Assembly: GCA_025458755.1 (NCBI GenBank)
Contig: JALORT010000038.1
Location: forward strand, 1 to 9,839
Origin: Methylotetracoccus sp.
Lineage (GTDB): Bacteria; Pseudomonadota; Gammaproteobacteria; Methylococcales; Methylococcaceae
Length of the DNA: 9,839 bases
Direction of reading: 5' to 3'
Part shown: in pieces, positions 7,405 through 9,839 of the stretch
Position numbering within the stretch: position 1 is the first letter of the stretch
Layout of the letters: each line of letters opens with the position of its first letter
The notes under the pieces: generated by a model
Database searches by the model: none
What the model saw: only the letters and a program-made list of their open reading frames with translations
Told to the model about the DNA's origin: nothing
Position numbers and translations under genes: made by a program

Positions 7405-7431
7405 TTAGACCGTTGCGTTCGGCAAAGTTGC
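7405..7431 (-). promoter_or_regulatory. ECF-sigma-like promoter for the hvfA-like gene
   Basis: Read on the minus strand, GCAACTT (7431-7425), a 14-base spacer and GTCTAA (7410-7405) resemble the RpoE/ECF pattern GGAACTT-N-TCTAA or TCTGA; the distance from AACTT to TCTAA is 15 bases, within the usual range. It would start transcription roughly 45-50 bases before the ATG at 7351. Related MNIO-precursor operons are known to be under ECF sigma control in some bacteria, which fits. This is a motif match only. Confidence 0.35.
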
Positions 7432-7561
7432 TCGCAGCTTCCGGAATCAGGTTCGGCGGGTGGCCCATGCGTCGCGCCGAAAAGATCGGAACGCCCAACA
7501 TTGTCACACAGCCTTTTTGCGCTTGGATACTCGCACGTCCAGCGCCAGTGACGATGGATCG

Positions 7562-7586
7562 GGCTTGAAAACATCGGCATCAAGCC
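7562..7586. promoter_or_regulatory. HAIR-like inverted repeat upstream of clpB (candidate HspR operator)
   Basis: GGCTTGA (7562-7568) and TCAAGCC (7580-7586) form a perfect 7-bp dyad with 11 bases between. The HspR-binding HAIR element is CTTGAGT-N7-ACTCAAG, in which CTTGA and TCAAG are also exactly 11 bases apart; here 10 of the 14 consensus bases match, the differences being the inner two of each arm. HspR is a MerR-type repressor of clpB and dnaK in several phyla. The site ends 52 bases before the clpB start. It could instead bind another dimeric regulator, and the CTTGAAA in its left arm also equals a sigma-32 -35 box. Confidence 0.45.
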
Positions 7587-7608
7587 GCACAACCCGAATC
7601 ATTCCTGT

Positions 7609-7618
7609 CCCCATATTA
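7609..7618 (+). promoter_or_regulatory. Possible sigma-32-like -10 element of clpB
   Basis: CCCCATATTA matches the heat-shock -10 pattern CCCCATNTA well and lies 20 bases before the clpB GTG. The nearest CTTGAAA -35 match (7564-7570) is 38 bases away, far more than the usual 13-17, so the promoter is incomplete by consensus. It is listed because clpB is commonly a sigma-32 gene. Confidence 0.25.
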
Positions 7619-7638
7619 GAAATTGACGAGTTAATACC

Positions 7639-9839
7639 GTGCGAATGGACAAACTGACCAGCAAATTTCAGATGGCTCTGGCCGATGCGCAGAGTCTCGC
7701 CCTTGGGCACGATCATCAGTTCATCGAGCCGATCCACGTCATGGTGGCTTTGATCGACCAGGACAGCGGCACGGTCAAACCGCTGCTGTCCCAATCCGGG
7801 GTCAACGTCAACCAGCTCCGGGCATCCTTGGGCAGTGCGATCGAACGCATGCCTCGCGTCGAAGGCGTCGGCGGCGATGTCCAGATTTCTGCCGAGTTGG
7901 GGCGACTGCTGAATCTGACTGACAAGTTGGCGCAGAAGCGCGGAGACAGTTACATCAGCAGCGAATTGTTCGTCCTGGCCGCCGTCGAGGACCGCGGACA
8001 ACTTGGGGAGCTGCTGCGCAAGCACGGCCTGGATCGGGCGGGGTTGGAGCGGGCCGTCGACGCACTGCGCGGCGGTGCCAAGGCCGACGATCCCAACATC
8101 GAGGAACAACGGCAGGCCTTGAAGAAGTACGCCATCGACCTGACTGAGCGAGCGGAAAGCGGGAAACTGGATCCCGTGATCGGCCGTGATGACGAGATCC
8201 GGCGGACCATCCAGGTGCTCCAGCGCCGGACGAAGAACAATCCGGTGCTGATCGGGGAGCCGGGGGTGGGCAAGACGGCGATCGTCGAGGGTCTCGCGCA
8301 ACGAATCATCAACGGTGAAGTACCGGAGGGCATCAAGGGGAAGCGCCTGTTGGCGCTGGACATGGCGGCGCTGATCGCCGGCGCCAAATTCCGCGGCGAG
8401 TTCGAGGAACGGTTGAAAGCGGTGCTCAACGACATCGCCAAACAGGAAGGCAAGATCATTCTGTTCATCGACGAGTTGCATACGGTGGTGGGTGCCGGTA
8501 AAGCGGAGGGTGCGATCGACGCCGGCAACATGCTGAAGCCGGCGTTGGCCCGCGGCGAATTGCACTGCGTCGGCGCCACGACGCTGGATGAGTATCGAAA
8601 GTACATCGAGAAGGATGCGGCGCTGGAGCGCCGGTTTCAAAAGGTGTTGGTTGATGAACCGAACGTGGAAGATACGATCGCGATTCTGCGCGGGCTCAAG
8701 GAAAAATATGAGGTGCATCACGGCGTCACCATCACCGATCCGGCGATCGTCGCGGCGGCGATGCTGTCCCACCGCTATATCACCGATCGGAATCTCCCGG
8801 ACAAGGCCATCGATCTGGTCGATGAAGCGGCAAGCCGCATCCGCATGGAAATCGATTCCAAGCCGGAAGAGATGGATCGGTTGGAGCGCAGGCTGATTCA
8901 GCTCAAGATCGAGCGCGTGGCATTGAAGAAAGAGACGGACGAGGCTTCACGCAAACGGCTTGAGGCGTTGCAGGACAGTATCGACGAACTGGAAAAGGAA
9001 TACGCGGACCTGGAAGAAATTTGGAAAGCCGAGAAAGCATCGCTGCAGGGCACAGCCAGCATCAAGGAGAAGCTGGACAAGGCCCGCGTCGACCTGGAAA
9101 CCGCGCGCCGTGCCAATGACCTGGCGAGAATGTCCGAGCTGCAGTACGGTGTGATTCCCCAGTTGGAAAAGGAACTCAACACAGCCGAACAGGCCGAGAC
9201 TCGGGAAAAACAACTCCTTCGCAACAAGGTGACGGATGAGGAAATCGCCGAGGTCGTCTCCAAATGGACCGGCATTCCGGTGTCCAAAATGTTGGAAGGG
9301 GAGCGCGAGAAGCTGCTGCATATGGAGGCGAATCTGAGCAGAAGAGTCGTCGGCCAGGGTGAGGCGATCAAAGCAGTTAGCGACTCGATCCGCCGCGCAC
9401 GCGCCGGGCTGTCGGACCCGAACCGGCCCAGCGGGTCGTTCTTGTTTCTCGGTCCGACCGGCGTCGGCAAGACCGAGCTTTGCAAGGCTTTGGCGGAATT
9501 CTTGTTCGACACCGAGGACGCCATGGTCCGGGTCGACATGTCAGAGTTTATGGAAAAGCATTCCGTGGCGCGCCTGATCGGCGCGCCGCCGGGATATGTC
9601 GGGTATGAGGAAGGCGGATACCTGACCGAGTTGGTGCGGCGCAAACCCTATTCGGTGATCCTGTTGGATGAGGTCGAGAAGGCGCATCCCGACGTGTTCA
9701 ACGTGCTGCTGCAGGTGCTTGACGATGGCCGGTTGACCGACGGACACGGCAGGACAGTGGACTTTCGCAACACCGTGATCGTGATGACCTCGAATCTCGG
9801 CTCCTCGCGGATTCAGGAACTTGCCGGGGACGCGAACTA
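7639..9839 (+). CDS. clpB: ATP-dependent chaperone ClpB, first 733 residues
   Basis: ClpB is a hexameric cytoplasmic AAA+ disaggregase that, with DnaK/DnaJ/GrpE, pulls proteins out of aggregates after heat stress. Here it runs off the window; full proteins are about 860 residues. The GTG start at 7639 gives [20 protein letters not shown], aligning with the E. coli start (MRLDRLTN). An ATG two codons later is the alternative, and the Shine-Dalgarno (GACGAG) is weak. Order: Clp-N domain (1-145); first AAA+ domain with Walker A GEPGVGKT (206-213) and Walker B ILFIDELH; the coiled-coil middle domain (about 410-525), which marks ClpB rather than ClpA; and second AAA+ domain with Walker A GPTGVGKT (605-612), pore loop GYVGYEEGG and Walker B ILLDE ending at Glu678. 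Both Walker lysines (212, 611) fall at E. coli numbering, so there are no indels up to that point. It is probably heat-induced. Confidence 0.98.
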   Translation, partial: MRMDKLTSKFQMALADAQSLALGHDHQFIEPIHVMVALIDQDSGTVKPLLSQSGVNVNQLRASLGSAIERMPRVEGVGGDVQISAELGRLLNLTDKLAQKRGDSYISSELFVLAAVEDRGQLGELLRKHGLDRAGLERAVDALRGGAKADDPNIEEQRQALKKYAIDLTERAESGKLDPVIGRDDEIRRTIQVLQRRTKNNPVLIGEPGVGKTAIVEGLAQRIINGEVPEGIKGKRLLALDMAALIAGAKFRGEFEERLKAVLNDIAKQEGKIILFIDELHTVVGAGKAEGAIDAGNMLKPALARGELHCVGATTLDEYRKYIEKDAALERRFQKVLVDEPNVEDTIAILRGLKEKYEVHHGVTITDPAIVAAAMLSHRYITDRNLPDKAIDLVDEAASRIRMEIDSKPEEMDRLERRLIQLKIERVALKKETDEASRKRLEALQDSIDELEKEYADLEEIWKAEKASLQGTASIKEKLDKARVDLETARRANDLARMSELQYGVIPQLEKELNTAEQAETREKQLLRNKVTDEEIAEVVSKWTGIPVSKMLEGEREKLLHMEANLSRRVVGQGEAIKAVSDSIRRARAGLSDPNRPSGSFLFLGPTGVGKTELCKALAEFLFDTEDAMVRVDMSEFMEKHSVARLIGAPPGYVGYEEGGYLTELVRRKPYSVILLDEVEKAHPDVFNVLLQVLDDGRLTDGHGRTVDFRNTVIVMTSNLGSSRIQELAGDAN

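Larger units (their letters stand above)
7352..7638. other. Divergent intergenic region between the hvfA-like gene and clpB
   Basis: The 287 bases contain no credible gene. They must hold the promoters of the divergent hvfA-like gene and clpB. I see an ECF-like promoter near the left end (7405-7431), a HAIR-like inverted repeat (7562-7586), and a CCCCATATTA block at 7609-7618 that looks like a heat-shock (sigma-32) -10 element but lacks a -35 at the normal distance. Confidence 0.6.

Noticed and set aside
7564..7618. Complete sigma-32 promoter made of CTTGAAA (7564) and CCCCATATTA (7609)
   Set aside because: Both boxes match well, but the spacer is 38 bases, more than twice the allowed length, so they cannot form one standard promoter.
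7504..8772. 422-codon open frame on the minus strand, antisense to clpB
   Set aside because: It lies opposite the ClpB N-terminal and first AAA+ domains. Its Gln/Asp/Arg/Leu-rich composition is that of a reverse-complement shadow.

Overview
The window looks like a proteobacterial chromosome, of the beta/gamma type. The left half has the order mnmG-rsmG-parA-parB-atpI on the minus strand, which is the conserved block found beside the replication origin and leading into the F1Fo ATP synthase operon in many Gamma- and Betaproteobacteria. The right half carries a QmcA/NfeD membrane pair and clpB on the plus strand. The sequence is GC-rich. I cannot name the species.

Left block (1-4417, minus strand): mnmG overlaps rsmG by 4 bases, parA follows after 15 bases, parB after 9 more, and atpI (cut by the window edge) after about 49. 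This is a tight, probably co-transcribed run covering tRNA wobble modification, 16S rRNA methylation, chromosome partition and the start of the ATP synthase operon.

Centre (4418-5494): about 1.08 kb with no convincing gene. Its right part holds one perfect DnaA box, one 8/9 match and three weaker matches, followed by an A+T-richer stretch. mnmG runs leftward and qmcA rightward from it. This is a good candidate for oriC, placed beside mnmG (gidA) as in E. coli.

Right block (5495-9839): qmcA (SPFH/band-7) overlaps nfeD by 4 bases on the plus strand. Facing them on the minus strand is a small secreted Cys/Met-rich protein with EGKC motifs. It resembles HvfA-type precursors of MNIO-modified, copper-binding RiPPs, but no modification enzyme is nearby. 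A long inverted repeat lies between the convergent nfeD and hvfA-like genes. clpB starts at a GTG at 7639 and runs off the right edge at residue 733.

The 287-base region between the hvfA-like gene and clpB carries two candidate control elements. One is an ECF-sigma-like promoter for the hvfA-like gene. The other is a CTTGA-N11-TCAAG inverted repeat with the geometry of the HspR-binding HAIR element, 52 bases upstream of clpB.

Most genes are standard housekeeping genes. The parts most worth checking are the candidate oriC, the orphan HvfA-like precursor with its promoter, and the HAIR-like dyad.
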